14,332 nucleotides of DNA. It comes from Deltaproteobacteria bacterium. GTDB lineage: Bacteria > Desulfobacterota > DSM-4660 > Desulfatiglandales > HGW-15. The notes under the pieces are model-generated. The model was given only the letters and a program-made list of their open reading frames with translations, was not told the origin of the DNA and ran no database searches. Positions 6,859 to 13,881 of this stretch are shown piece by piece (position 1 is the first letter of the stretch; each line of letters starts with the position of its first letter). The position numbers and the translations under genes were made by a program. The DNA lies in assembly GCA_019308525.1 (NCBI GenBank), contig JAFDIC010000051.1:1-14332 (forward strand). Direction: 5' to 3'.

Positions 6859-7386
6859 ATGACGAAAAGATACATGATCCTTTTTTCCATTGGAAAGGAC
6901 AGGCCCGGCATTGTGGAGGATGTATCGGGTTTTCTCTTTGAAAGGGGGGCTAATATCGAAGACAGCCGTATGGCTGCAATGGGGGGGCGGTTTTCCCTGA
7001 TGACCCTTTTCTCCTGCAATGAGGCGGCGGCAGAACGGATAAGAGATGAAAGCCATGTCTTGATGGAAAAGGGCCTGGAGTCCTCCTTCTATGATGCAGA
7101 GGATCCTTCCAGTATTTCCAAGGAGCCCGCCCTTCCGCTAAGGATAGAGGTGAGGGCCATGGACCATCCGGGGATTGTGAGAAAGGTGGTGCATGTCATC
7201 CGGAGGCACGGAGCCAATATTGTGTCACTGAATACAGAAGTGAAAAGGGCGCCCCTTTCAGGCATGCCCCTTTTTGATCTTGACCTGGAGGCAGAGGTTC
7301 CGGTGGAGACCTCTATCGCGCGGCTGAAGCAAGAGTTGACGGACCTGGCCTCCGAGGAAAACCTGGATTTGACATTCAAGAGATAG
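6859..7386 (+). CDS. GcvR-like protein with two ACT domains
   Basis: A 175-residue protein with two ACT domains. The first covers residues about 4-75 (ILFSIGKDRPGIVEDVSGFL, then GANIEDSRMAAMGGRFSLM). The second covers about 92-172 (VRAMDHPGIVRKVVHVIRRHGANIVSLNTE). The D-x-P-G-I-V motif at the start of each domain forms the amino-acid-binding turn. Double-ACT proteins of this type belong to the glycine cleavage system regulator (GcvR) family. GcvR in E. coli works by protein-protein contact with GcvA, and no GcvA homologue is seen here. An in-frame ATG exists upstream at 6757, inside lipB, but the start at 6859 is chosen because it follows GGGGGGAG at about 3-6 nt and the ACT domain begins at once. 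It is the last gene of the gcv operon. A glycine-sensing role is inferred. Confidence 0.88.
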   Translation: MTKRYMILFSIGKDRPGIVEDVSGFLFERGANIEDSRMAAMGGRFSLMTLFSCNEAAAERIRDESHVLMEKGLESSFYDAEDPSSISKEPALPLRIEVRAMDHPGIVRKVVHVIRRHGANIVSLNTEVKRAPLSGMPLFDLDLEAEVPVETSIARLKQELTDLASEENLDLTFKR

Positions 7387-7439
7387 TCTGTGCCGGTAAG
7401 TCCTCCAGTGGGTCGGTGGAAGCATGGGACTTCCAACTT

Positions 7440-7502
7440 CGCCCTTCAGAACCTATCGCCTGATTGGCTCAGGCCGTAAAGGTGAGGGCGCTTAGTCTTT
7501 TT
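7440..7502 (+). terminator. Nested stem-loop with T-rich tail, candidate terminator of the gcv operon
   Basis: An outer stem CGCCCT (7440-7445) / AGGGCG (7485-7490) encloses a perfect inner hairpin GCCTGA-TTGGC-TCAGGC (7458-7474). It is followed by CTTAGTCTTTTT ending at 7502. A further stem TGGAAG/CTTCCA lies just upstream. The T-tract is a few bases from the stem, so termination may be inefficient. Confidence 0.45.
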
Positions 7503-7554
7503 CCAATGATTCTTGGCACATTTTGGTTGCTGGCCTGGTGGCTGACATTCACAG

Positions 7555-7583
7555 TTGACAAATGCGAGTTCGTGATTTAGAAA
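7555..7583 (+). promoter_or_regulatory. Sigma70-type promoter for the flavoprotein/ABC importer operon
   Basis: TTGACA (7555-7560), a 17-bp spacer and TAGAAA (7578-7583, four of six matches to TATAAT) lie 42 bp upstream of the first gene. AAACG-AG-CGTTT (7581-7592) overlaps and follows the -10 and could be a small operator. Confidence 0.5.
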
Positions 7584-7624
7584 CGAGCGTTTATTAAGAA
7601 ACTGAACTTGTCGGGTTTTGAAGA

Positions 7625-9316
7625 ATGACAGAATACCTTGAGGAGCTCAAGACAGATGTCTTGGTCATCGGGGGGGGTGCTGCCGGCTGCTGGGCCGCCT
7701 TGAAGGCGAGTGAAGGTGATCTGGACGTCACTCTCATGAATCAATACACCTTTGGGAAGTCGGGCACTACGATAGTTGCCATGATTACCTACCAGGCGGT
7801 AATGGGGGAGCTTGGGAGGCTGCCGCAGGATAGTGAAGACACCTTCTTTGAGGATATCGCCAGGGGGGGTGCTTACCTCGGAGAACAGAACCTGATTGAA
7901 ATCCTGGTAAGACAGAGCAAGAAGACCGTCCTGGAGTATGAACAGCTGGGTGTGAAATGGGACAAGATTGATGGGAAATTTGACAGTAAAGGATTGCCCG
8001 GTATGACACATCCAAGGGGTTGTTTCGTTGACCACAGGACAGGACTTGCCCTCCAGAGGGCCCTTGTCAGGGCGGTTCAAAAGAGGAGGAATATTCGTTA
8101 CGTCGAGGGGAAAGTAATAAAGCTTTTGACAGCCGATGGCTGCGCAGCAGGGGCCCTGGCATATCTTATTCCCACGGGGGCGTTTTTGAAGATTAGCGCC
8201 AGGTCGGTTGTTCTCGCTACGGGCGGGGCCGGCCGGTTGTACAAAGTGACAAGCATGCCTGAGGACGCAAGGGGTGATGGGATGGCCCTGGCTTTCAAGG
8301 CGGGAGTAGATCTAATGGACATGGAATTCCATCTCTTTTTCCCAACCACGCTTCCCTACCCTGAGTCTCTTCAAGGATTGGTGGTACCGAGGGGAACGAC
8401 GGTCCCGGAGGGTGCGAGGATACTGAATGGGAAGGGTGAGAGATTTATGCATCATTACTATCCGGAGGCGGAATATGCAACCCGGGATAAGAGTTCGATC
8501 GCCATTATGAAGGAAATAAGAAAAGGAAACGGTACTCCCCACGGTGGAGTCTATATGGATCTATCCAGGGTCAAGGACCTCTTGAAGAGATGGCCCACTT
8601 CGTTCAAAGATTTCAAAGAGGCAGGTATTAATCTGCCGGACGAATGGCTGGAGGTTTGCCCAGGACATCATTTTTCCATTGGAGGGGTAAGGATCAACAG
8701 CTTCTGCGAGACGACCATGCCAGGGCTATATGCTGCCGGTGAAGTGGCGGCAAACCTCCATGGCGCAAACAGGGTGGGAGGGACCGCCCTTCCGGAGTGC
8801 TCTGTTTTTGGGCAGATTGCCGGAACAAATGCAGCCCTTTATGCCACTTTTCGCAGGGGCAGGGCGGTACCCAATGGGGAGGTAAGAGAAGAAATCAAAA
8901 GGATCAAGGATCTCCAGGCAAGGGGACAAAAGGGAGAGGCTCGACCAATTGGGATCATCAGGGATTTGAGAAACCTCATGTATGAAAAGGTGGGCGTGAT
9001 AAGGGATGAGGATGGGCTTAGGCAGGCCCGAGAGGCCATTGACCTGTTGGAAGAGAAAGCTGCTGATATGAGCATAACCCAAGGGAAGATCTACAACAAA
9101 GAACTGGTGGACGCTATTGACCTGGAGAACATGTTGCTGCTGGCGAAGATCATCACGAAGTCTGCGCTGAAGAGAAAGGAGAGCAGGGGGAGCCATCACA
9201 GAACCGATTATCCCCAACAGGACGACAGGAAGTGGAGAATGCACATAGTTACAAGGTTGGAGGGCACTGAAATCAAGCTCAGAAAAATGCCTGTTACCTT
9301 GACGCGGGGGATTTAA
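7625..9316 (+). CDS. FAD-dependent oxidoreductase, fumarate reductase/succinate dehydrogenase flavoprotein superfamily
   Basis: A 563-residue flavoprotein. The FAD-binding motif DVLVIGGGAAG spans residues 11-21, SVVLATGGAGRLY is the second dinucleotide block, and the FAD/capping block reads GLYAAGEVAANLHGANRVGG. The C-terminus carries ESRGSHHRTDYPQQDD, the family's ESRGAHYREDYP motif. The flavin loop reads KSGTTIVA rather than the SHTxAAQGG of SdhA/FrdA, lacking the covalently linked His, so FAD is probably non-covalent. Active-site comparison: GHHFSIGGV keeps the conserved His and ANRVGG keeps the carboxylate-binding Arg. MEFHLFFPT has Phe where MEFxQFHPT has His, and TRDKSSIAIMKEI has Ile292 where the proton-shuttle Arg (FrdA R287) normally lies. 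It is therefore unlikely to act on fumarate or succinate. The next gene starts 2 nt downstream and encodes a [2Fe-2S] partner. The Shine-Dalgarno is weak (GAAGA). Confidence 0.9.
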   Translation: MTEYLEELKTDVLVIGGGAAGCWAALKASEGDLDVTLMNQYTFGKSGTTIVAMITYQAVMGELGRLPQDSEDTFFEDIARGGAYLGEQNLIEILVRQSKKTVLEYEQLGVKWDKIDGKFDSKGLPGMTHPRGCFVDHRTGLALQRALVRAVQKRRNIRYVEGKVIKLLTADGCAAGALAYLIPTGAFLKISARSVVLATGGAGRLYKVTSMPEDARGDGMALAFKAGVDLMDMEFHLFFPTTLPYPESLQGLVVPRGTTVPEGARILNGKGERFMHHYYPEAEYATRDKSSIAIMKEIRKGNGTPHGGVYMDLSRVKDLLKRWPTSFKDFKEAGINLPDEWLEVCPGHHFSIGGVRINSFCETTMPGLYAAGEVAANLHGANRVGGTALPECSVFGQIAGTNAALYATFRRGRAVPNGEVREEIKRIKDLQARGQKGEARPIGIIRDLRNLMYEKVGVIRDEDGLRQAREAIDLLEEKAADMSITQGKIYNKELVDAIDLENMLLLAKIITKSALKRKESRGSHHRTDYPQQDDRKWRMHIVTRLEGTEIKLRKMPVTLTRGI

Positions 9317-9318
9317 GC

Positions 9319-9657
9319 GTGGACACTGAAAGAATTCGAATCAAGGTGTTTCGTTTTGATCCGGAGAAAGACAGGGAGCCGAGATTTCAAGAATACGAGA
9401 TAGTGAAAGACGAGAAGATGTCCGTGCTGAGTGCGGTTCAGTATATATACGAGAACCTGGATGGGAGCCTTTCGATACAAGGATATTACTGCTATCGAAA
9501 ACTATGCGCACTCTGCATGCTGAGGGTCAACGGCAAGAATAGACTGGCTTGCAGGACCCTTGTCGAAGAGGGCATGACCATAGAGCCCGTAAGGCAGTAT
9601 CCCCTGATAAAGGATTTGGTTGTGGATTTTTCCTCTAGAAACGAGGCAGGAGGATAG
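9319..9657 (+). CDS. Stand-alone [2Fe-2S] protein resembling the N-terminal domain of SdhB/FrdB
   Basis: A 112-residue protein that starts with GTG, 2 nt after the flavoprotein stop. The opening IRIKVFRFDPEKDREPRFQEYEI matches the beta-grasp start of fumarate reductase/succinate dehydrogenase iron-sulfur subunits (x-R-x-F-R-Y-x-P). The cluster motif is C58-x4-C63-x2-C66-x11-C78 (GYYCYRKLCALCMLRVNGK), the plant-type [2Fe-2S] signature as placed in SdhB/FrdB. The C-terminal domain holding the [4Fe-4S] and [3Fe-4S] clusters, about 130 residues in SdhB, is missing. The protein ends shortly after the PVRQYPLIKDLVVDF linker with a proper stop, so it looks like a compact subunit rather than a broken gene. 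It probably shuttles electrons between the flavoprotein and a soluble carrier. No membrane anchor gene is nearby. Confidence 0.87.
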   Translation: MDTERIRIKVFRFDPEKDREPRFQEYEIVKDEKMSVLSAVQYIYENLDGSLSIQGYYCYRKLCALCMLRVNGKNRLACRTLVEEGMTIEPVRQYPLIKDLVVDFSSRNEAGG

Positions 9658-9710
9658 GGGGCGCATGAGATCCCTGCCCAAAGAAATTAGAGTTCATGGG
9701 AGACAGAAGG

Positions 9711-10910
9711 ATGGTTGATCTCTTGAAGTATGTGGATGAAGAAGGTGCTGTCAGGTTATGCCAAGAGCTTGTCAGGATCCCGAGCCCAATAGGCGAGGAG
9801 AAAAAGCTGGCCGAGTTCCTCGCAGAATACATGAAGAGGATCGGGTTACAGGATGTGGAGCTCGTGGAAGGGGAAGCCGACAGGCCCAATGTCGTCGGAA
9901 AGATAGGCGGGTCCGGCAGAGGTCGGTCTCTGAATTTCTATGGTCACATCGACAGCGAGTATGTTGGCGAAAGATCCTTTTGGTCCGTCGATCCCTATGG
10001 GGGCGAAATAAGAGAGAACAGGCTCTACGGTAGGGCCTCGAAAGACATGAAAGCGGGGATTGCATCCTTTCTCAAGGCCGCAGAAGCCATAGTCAGGAGC
10101 GGCGTGAAGCTACAGGGAGATCTGCAACTTACCTTTTGCGTGGATGAAGAGACGGCGGGAGACAAGGGCCTGGGCTATATGATCGAAAAGGGCTACGTAA
10201 AGACAGACGCATCAGTACAATCTGAGACCTACAGTTTTGGAGATATAATGGTTGCGGATGCAGGGTTTCTCTGGCTCGAGTTGACCGCGGAGGGCGCATC
10301 GGTCCATTGCCAATTGGACTCTGAGAGAAAAAAGGGAGTTAATGCGGTGGAGAAGATGGCGAAGGTTATCCTTGCCCTCAGTGAGCTAAGCCTGGATTTT
10401 GAAGAACATCCGCTATTCAAAGGAATGAGACCTGCCGTCACCCCGGGAACTACCATTGCAAGCAGGGTGGGAGAGCACCCCAACGTTGTTCCAGAGATAT
10501 GCACTGCGACCGTTGATGTAAGACTTTTGCCAGGTCAGAAAGGGGATGAGGTAATAGAATCAGTCAAGAAACTCATCAGTGAGCTTCAACTAAGAGACCG
10601 GGACATAAAGATCAAGATCAGGGAAATCGGACGGAGGGAGCCCAACGAAATTCCCCTGGACGACCCGATCATCGACGTTTGCGCAAGGAATTTCGAAAGG
10701 ATTACCGGGAAGAAGGCGAGGGTGGTTGGTCATGAGATGACGAGTGATAATTTCTGGTTGAGAAAGGCTGGAATCAGCGCAATTCATTTCGGGCCGGGGA
10801 ATTTGACGGCCCACAAGCCGGACGAGTACATTGACGTGGAAGAGATCAAGCAGGCCACAAAGATCTACACCCTTGTCGCCACGGAATATATCGGCGTTGA
10901 AGGGCATTAG
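9711..10910 (+). CDS. M20 family metallohydrolase (ArgE/DapE/carboxypeptidase-like)
   Basis: Predicted zinc-dependent amidohydrolase or peptidase of the M20 family, 399 residues. Metal-site motifs are in order: GHID near residues 78-81 (His and catalytic Asp), GRASKDMKAG (bridging Asp), DEE in CVDEETAGD (catalytic Glu plus ligand), Glu in QSETYSF, and a C-terminal His in LTAHKPDEYI. GASVH in the middle begins the lid/dimerisation domain. M20 enzymes cleave N-acyl amino acids, small peptides or carbamoyl/ureido groups; the sequence does not decide which. An ATG at 9696 is also in frame, but the ATG at 9711 has the better ribosome site (GGGAGA, 7 nt away). It lies between redox genes and a PLP enzyme in one transcription unit, which suggests it releases an amino-acid-like product from an imported conjugate. 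Confidence 0.88.
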   Translation: MVDLLKYVDEEGAVRLCQELVRIPSPIGEEKKLAEFLAEYMKRIGLQDVELVEGEADRPNVVGKIGGSGRGRSLNFYGHIDSEYVGERSFWSVDPYGGEIRENRLYGRASKDMKAGIASFLKAAEAIVRSGVKLQGDLQLTFCVDEETAGDKGLGYMIEKGYVKTDASVQSETYSFGDIMVADAGFLWLELTAEGASVHCQLDSERKKGVNAVEKMAKVILALSELSLDFEEHPLFKGMRPAVTPGTTIASRVGEHPNVVPEICTATVDVRLLPGQKGDEVIESVKKLISELQLRDRDIKIKIREIGRREPNEIPLDDPIIDVCARNFERITGKKARVVGHEMTSDNFWLRKAGISAIHFGPGNLTAHKPDEYIDVEEIKQATKIYTLVATEYIGVEGH

Positions 10911-11014
10911 GGAGAGTCTAGAATGCCGTTCTGCTTATTCCCGGGAATCAAACGGTAGACCTGAGACGCCTGTCCGTTGGCCATGTGCAGACAGGGTGAT
11001 AGAGGAATAACGAG

Positions 11015-11998
11015 ATGGAGATCTATGATAGTATCCTTCAGGCCATAGGGTCGACCCCCATGGTCAGACTGAACAGGGTCACAAGGGGTATAGGTGCCGA
11101 AGTCTTGGTGAAATGTGAATATCTGAACCCAAGCGGAAGCATTAAGGACCGTATCGCATTGCGGATGGTAGAAGAGGCCGAGAAGAGCGGTAAGTTAGGG
11201 GAAAACGGCACGGTCACCGAGAGTAGCACCGGAAACACGGCTATAGCATTGTCCTTTGTCTGCGCTGTAAAGGGATACAAGTCATTGATGTGTATGCCAG
11301 AGGGATGGATATCCGAAGACAGGCTGAAGATTCTGGAGGCCTATGGGGCTCAAGTAATGGGTGTTGACCCTGGAGAGGAGATAGAGAAGGAACTCAAGGG
11401 GAAAGCTGTGCATGGCGGGGTCCTGGAGCTGCTGCCCAGGAAAAAATGCCTGGACCTCGAGGCCAGCGGACAGGGTTACTGGTGGGCCAGGCAGGCCCTT
11501 AACCCCGACAACATCATGGCCCACCGTGATACGACCGGTAGAGAGATCGTCGAACAAACACAAGGAGAAGTAGACATCTTCATTGCATCGGTGGGGACCG
11601 GGGGTACTCTGCTGGGCGTGTATGAAGCCCTGAGGGAGGTGAACCCGAAAGTCAAGGTGTATGCGGTGGAGCCCGCAGGTTCTTCCCTTTTCGACAGGAA
11701 CAGGGAGATTCAAGAATATATGGAAAAATACCAGATCCCCGGTATCGAGGGATGGATCGTTTCAGAGATACAGAGGAGACATATCGTTGAGAAGGCGTTC
11801 CTGGTGAACGACAGGGAAGCGATCAGCATGGCGCATCGCCTGTGCAAGGAAGAGGGGCTCTTTTGCGGGATGTCCTCGGGTGCCAACGTCCACGTGGCCT
11901 GCGAGATTGCGAAGCATGAAGGAAAGGGCAAGAGAATTGTCACTATCTTGCCTGACAGCCGATACAGATATTTTGCGGAGGAACATTTCACCACCTAG
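11015..11998 (+). CDS. Cysteine synthase/cystathionine beta-synthase-like PLP enzyme
   Basis: A 327-residue fold-type II PLP enzyme. K44 in NPSGSIKDRIA is the Schiff-base lysine, GTGGTLLG is the phosphate-binding loop, and the start IGSTPMVRLNRV is typical of the CysK/CBS family. The substrate loop reads ESSTGNTAIA instead of EPTSGNTGIA. The C-terminus reads ILPDSRYRYFAEE, closer to the DSVRNYM ending of cystathionine beta-synthases than to the DSGERYLST of CysK. No heme or CBS domain is present. Members carry out beta-replacement or beta-elimination on O-activated serine or cysteine-like substrates; relatives include SbnA-type diaminopropionate precursor synthases and desulfhydrases. The loop changes leave the exact reaction open. 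The start follows AGAGGA at about 8 nt. It is in the same direction as the genes on both sides, about 105 nt from each. Confidence 0.88.
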   Translation: MEIYDSILQAIGSTPMVRLNRVTRGIGAEVLVKCEYLNPSGSIKDRIALRMVEEAEKSGKLGENGTVTESSTGNTAIALSFVCAVKGYKSLMCMPEGWISEDRLKILEAYGAQVMGVDPGEEIEKELKGKAVHGGVLELLPRKKCLDLEASGQGYWWARQALNPDNIMAHRDTTGREIVEQTQGEVDIFIASVGTGGTLLGVYEALREVNPKVKVYAVEPAGSSLFDRNREIQEYMEKYQIPGIEGWIVSEIQRRHIVEKAFLVNDREAISMAHRLCKEEGLFCGMSSGANVHVACEIAKHEGKGKRIVTILPDSRYRYFAEEHFTT

Positions 11999-12104
11999 TT
12001 CCATCTCCAAGCTCCATCAGTCGGCTGAACGCGTCCTCAGGAATGGAAGGCGGAGGAGACCTGGGAGCAGTGAACTACATAATATAGGGAAGAAATGGGT
12101 TTCC

Positions 12105-12896
12105 ATGGTTAGCGAAACCAGAAAAAAGCTTATCCAAATAAGGGATCTCAATATTACCTACATGACGAAAAAAGAGCGTATCGATGCCCTCAAGGGGATC
12201 AACCTGGACATCTACGAGGGACAATTCGTATCCCTGATAGGCCCCAGCGGCTGCGGCAAAACCACGTTGCTGAAGGCATTGGGAAACATTTTAGAGCCTA
12301 CCTCGGGCACAATAACGGTAAACGGCAGGAGTGCAGAAGAGGCAAGGAAGAATAAGGAATTTGGCGTGGTTTTTCAGGACTCGGTGCTGTTGCCCTGGAG
12401 GACTGCCTTTGATAATGCCAAACTTCTCGTTGAGGTGACCAAACAGGTCTCAGAAGAAGACAAGAGGAGAATCCTTGGTGTGCTGAAGTTGGTGGGGCTG
12501 GAGGGGTTTGAAGACGCCTATCCCAGAGAACTCTCAGGAGGGATGAAGCAACGGGTGTCCATTGCAAGGGCGCTTTCACTTGATCCCTCCATATTGCTCA
12601 TGGACGAACCCTTTGGTGCCCTTGACGAACAGACCAGGGATTACATGAACATCGAGCTGTTGAGGATCTGGAGCGCCACAGGTAAGACCATTGTCTTTGT
12701 CACCCACAGTATACCGGAGGCCGTATTCCTGTCGGACCAAGTGGTGCTGCTTTCCAGGAGGCCGGGGCAGATAAGGCATATAGTGGATATTGATATCCCT
12801 CGTCCCCGGGGCCGCGACACGAGGAAGGACAAGAGGTACCTGGATCTTGTGGATTTCTTCAGGTCGGAACTTTACAAGGAAGAGGAGCAGGCCTGA
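12105..12896 (+). CDS. ABC transporter ATP-binding protein, NitT/TauT (SsuB/TauB) family
   Basis: A 263-residue ATPase of an importer. All motifs are intact: Walker A GPSGCGKTT (46-54), Q-loop Q91 in VVFQDSVLLPWR, signature LSGGMKQ (143-149), Walker B ILLMDEPFGALD (from 163), and switch H201 in VTHSI. The FQDSVLLPWR stretch and the C-terminal VLLSRRPGQI are typical of the nitrate/sulfonate/taurine/thiamine-precursor group. The open frame extends upstream to 11880, overlapping the PLP enzyme gene, but that part is low-complexity shadow. The ATG at 12105 is preferred because the conserved domain begins there, although its Shine-Dalgarno (GGGAAG, about 12 nt away) is not ideal. The permease follows after 86 nt. 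Confidence 0.93.
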   Translation: MVSETRKKLIQIRDLNITYMTKKERIDALKGINLDIYEGQFVSLIGPSGCGKTTLLKALGNILEPTSGTITVNGRSAEEARKNKEFGVVFQDSVLLPWRTAFDNAKLLVEVTKQVSEEDKRRILGVLKLVGLEGFEDAYPRELSGGMKQRVSIARALSLDPSILLMDEPFGALDEQTRDYMNIELLRIWSATGKTIVFVTHSIPEAVFLSDQVVLLSRRPGQIRHIVDIDIPRPRGRDTRKDKRYLDLVDFFRSELYKEEEQA

Positions 12897-12982
12897 TATG
12901 AAATTTCTAGCTCTCGTGTCCTTTCCAGGGTAGGAATCGGGCTTTCAAGACATGAACGAAATCATGAAAAGAGGTTGGTGAA

Positions 12983-13771
12983 ATGTTCCAAAAGATAACA
13001 GGAGTAGTCAAGGACTATTACGTGGCGATTTTGAGTTTCCTGGTCATCATCATCCTCTGGCAGGTCCTTGTGACCGTCTTTAGAGTCCCGGACTACCTCT
13101 TGCCAACGCCGTGGGTGATATTGAAGGGACTAAAAGCAGATCTTGGCCTGTTCAGCCCTCATATCAGGATGACGCTTATAGAAATACTGGTAGGCTATGT
13201 CCTTGCCGTGGTCCTGTCCATCATCCTGGCGCTGGGTGTCACCTATTCGAAATTCCTGGAGAAGTTGATATATCCCTATTTGCTGACCTTTCAGACCGTG
13301 CCCAAGATCGCGATAGCGCCTGTTTTTGTTGTATGGTTCGGGATAGGATTGTTGCCGCGGTTGATTATCGTGTTGCTGATCTCTTTCTTCTCGATTACCA
13401 TAAACACCATAGCGGGATTCAACGCCATGAGCAGGGAATACTCGGAACTCATGAAATCTGTCTCCGCAACAGAACTCCAGACATTCGTAAAGATCAGGTT
13501 CCCCTATGCATTGCCCTATATCTTTTCAGGGCTGAAAATCGGGGCGACAAACGCCGTCATAGGGGCCATCATAGCGGAATGGATAGCCAGCGGCTCCGGA
13601 ATCGGTTACATCCTGAATATTGCCAATTCGGAGCTGAGGACCGATCGAGCCTTTGAGGCTATTCTGGTCCTGGTCGTAATTGGGATACTGTTCTTTCTCT
13701 TGATAGCGCTCCTTGAGAAGTATATATCCTGGCAAAAAACCGAGGTGACGGAAGCGGTTACAAAAATGTGA
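12983..13771 (+). CDS. ABC transporter permease, NitT/TauT (SsuC/TauC) family
   Basis: A 262-residue inner-membrane permease with about six hydrophobic helices: near residues 15-34, 65-87, 100-125, 124-146, 185-205 and 225-247. The cytoplasmic EAA coupling loop is recognisable as SATELQTFVKIRFPYALPYI followed by FSGLKIG, the contact point with the ATPase. PDYLLPTPWVILKGL near the N-terminus is the usual family opening. The start has a good ribosome site (AGAGGTTGGTG). One permease gene is seen, so it probably works as a homodimer. It sits between the ATPase gene and a binding-protein gene on the same strand, completing the importer. Confidence 0.94.
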   Translation: MFQKITGVVKDYYVAILSFLVIIILWQVLVTVFRVPDYLLPTPWVILKGLKADLGLFSPHIRMTLIEILVGYVLAVVLSIILALGVTYSKFLEKLIYPYLLTFQTVPKIAIAPVFVVWFGIGLLPRLIIVLLISFFSITINTIAGFNAMSREYSELMKSVSATELQTFVKIRFPYALPYIFSGLKIGATNAVIGAIIAEWIASGSGIGYILNIANSELRTDRAFEAILVLVVIGILFFLLIALLEKYISWQKTEVTEAVTKM

Positions 13772-13782
13772 AAAGCCGAGGC

Positions 13783-13798
13783 CAATCCCTCCGGATTG
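13783..13798 (+). other. Intergenic hairpin between permease and binding-protein genes
   Basis: CAATCC-CTCC-GGATTG is a perfect 6-bp stem with a 4-nt loop, without a T-tract. Its place 12 nt after the permease stop and before the binding-protein gene suits an mRNA-stabilising or attenuating stem rather than a full terminator. Confidence 0.3.
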
Positions 13799-13881
13799 TG
13801 AAGGTGTAATGCCCCGGCAATCAAGGCAGGGGGAAACCTTACAGAGAACCTATTAACCCAAGAAAGAAGGAGGATGAGGAC

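Noticed and set aside
7512..7532. Sigma54-like promoter TTGGCAC...TTGC upstream of the flavoprotein operon
   Set aside because: The GG and GC elements are separated by 12 nt rather than the required 10, and a better sigma70 promoter lies at 7555.
7625..9657. True succinate dehydrogenase/fumarate reductase (sdhAB/frdAB)
   Set aside because: The catalytic Arg and substrate His are replaced, the flavin-linking His is missing, the iron-sulfur protein lacks its second domain, and no membrane anchor genes are present.
11880..12104. N-terminal extension of the ABC ATPase
   Set aside because: It overlaps the end of the PLP enzyme gene, has no family similarity, and the ATPase domain begins right after the ATG at 12105.
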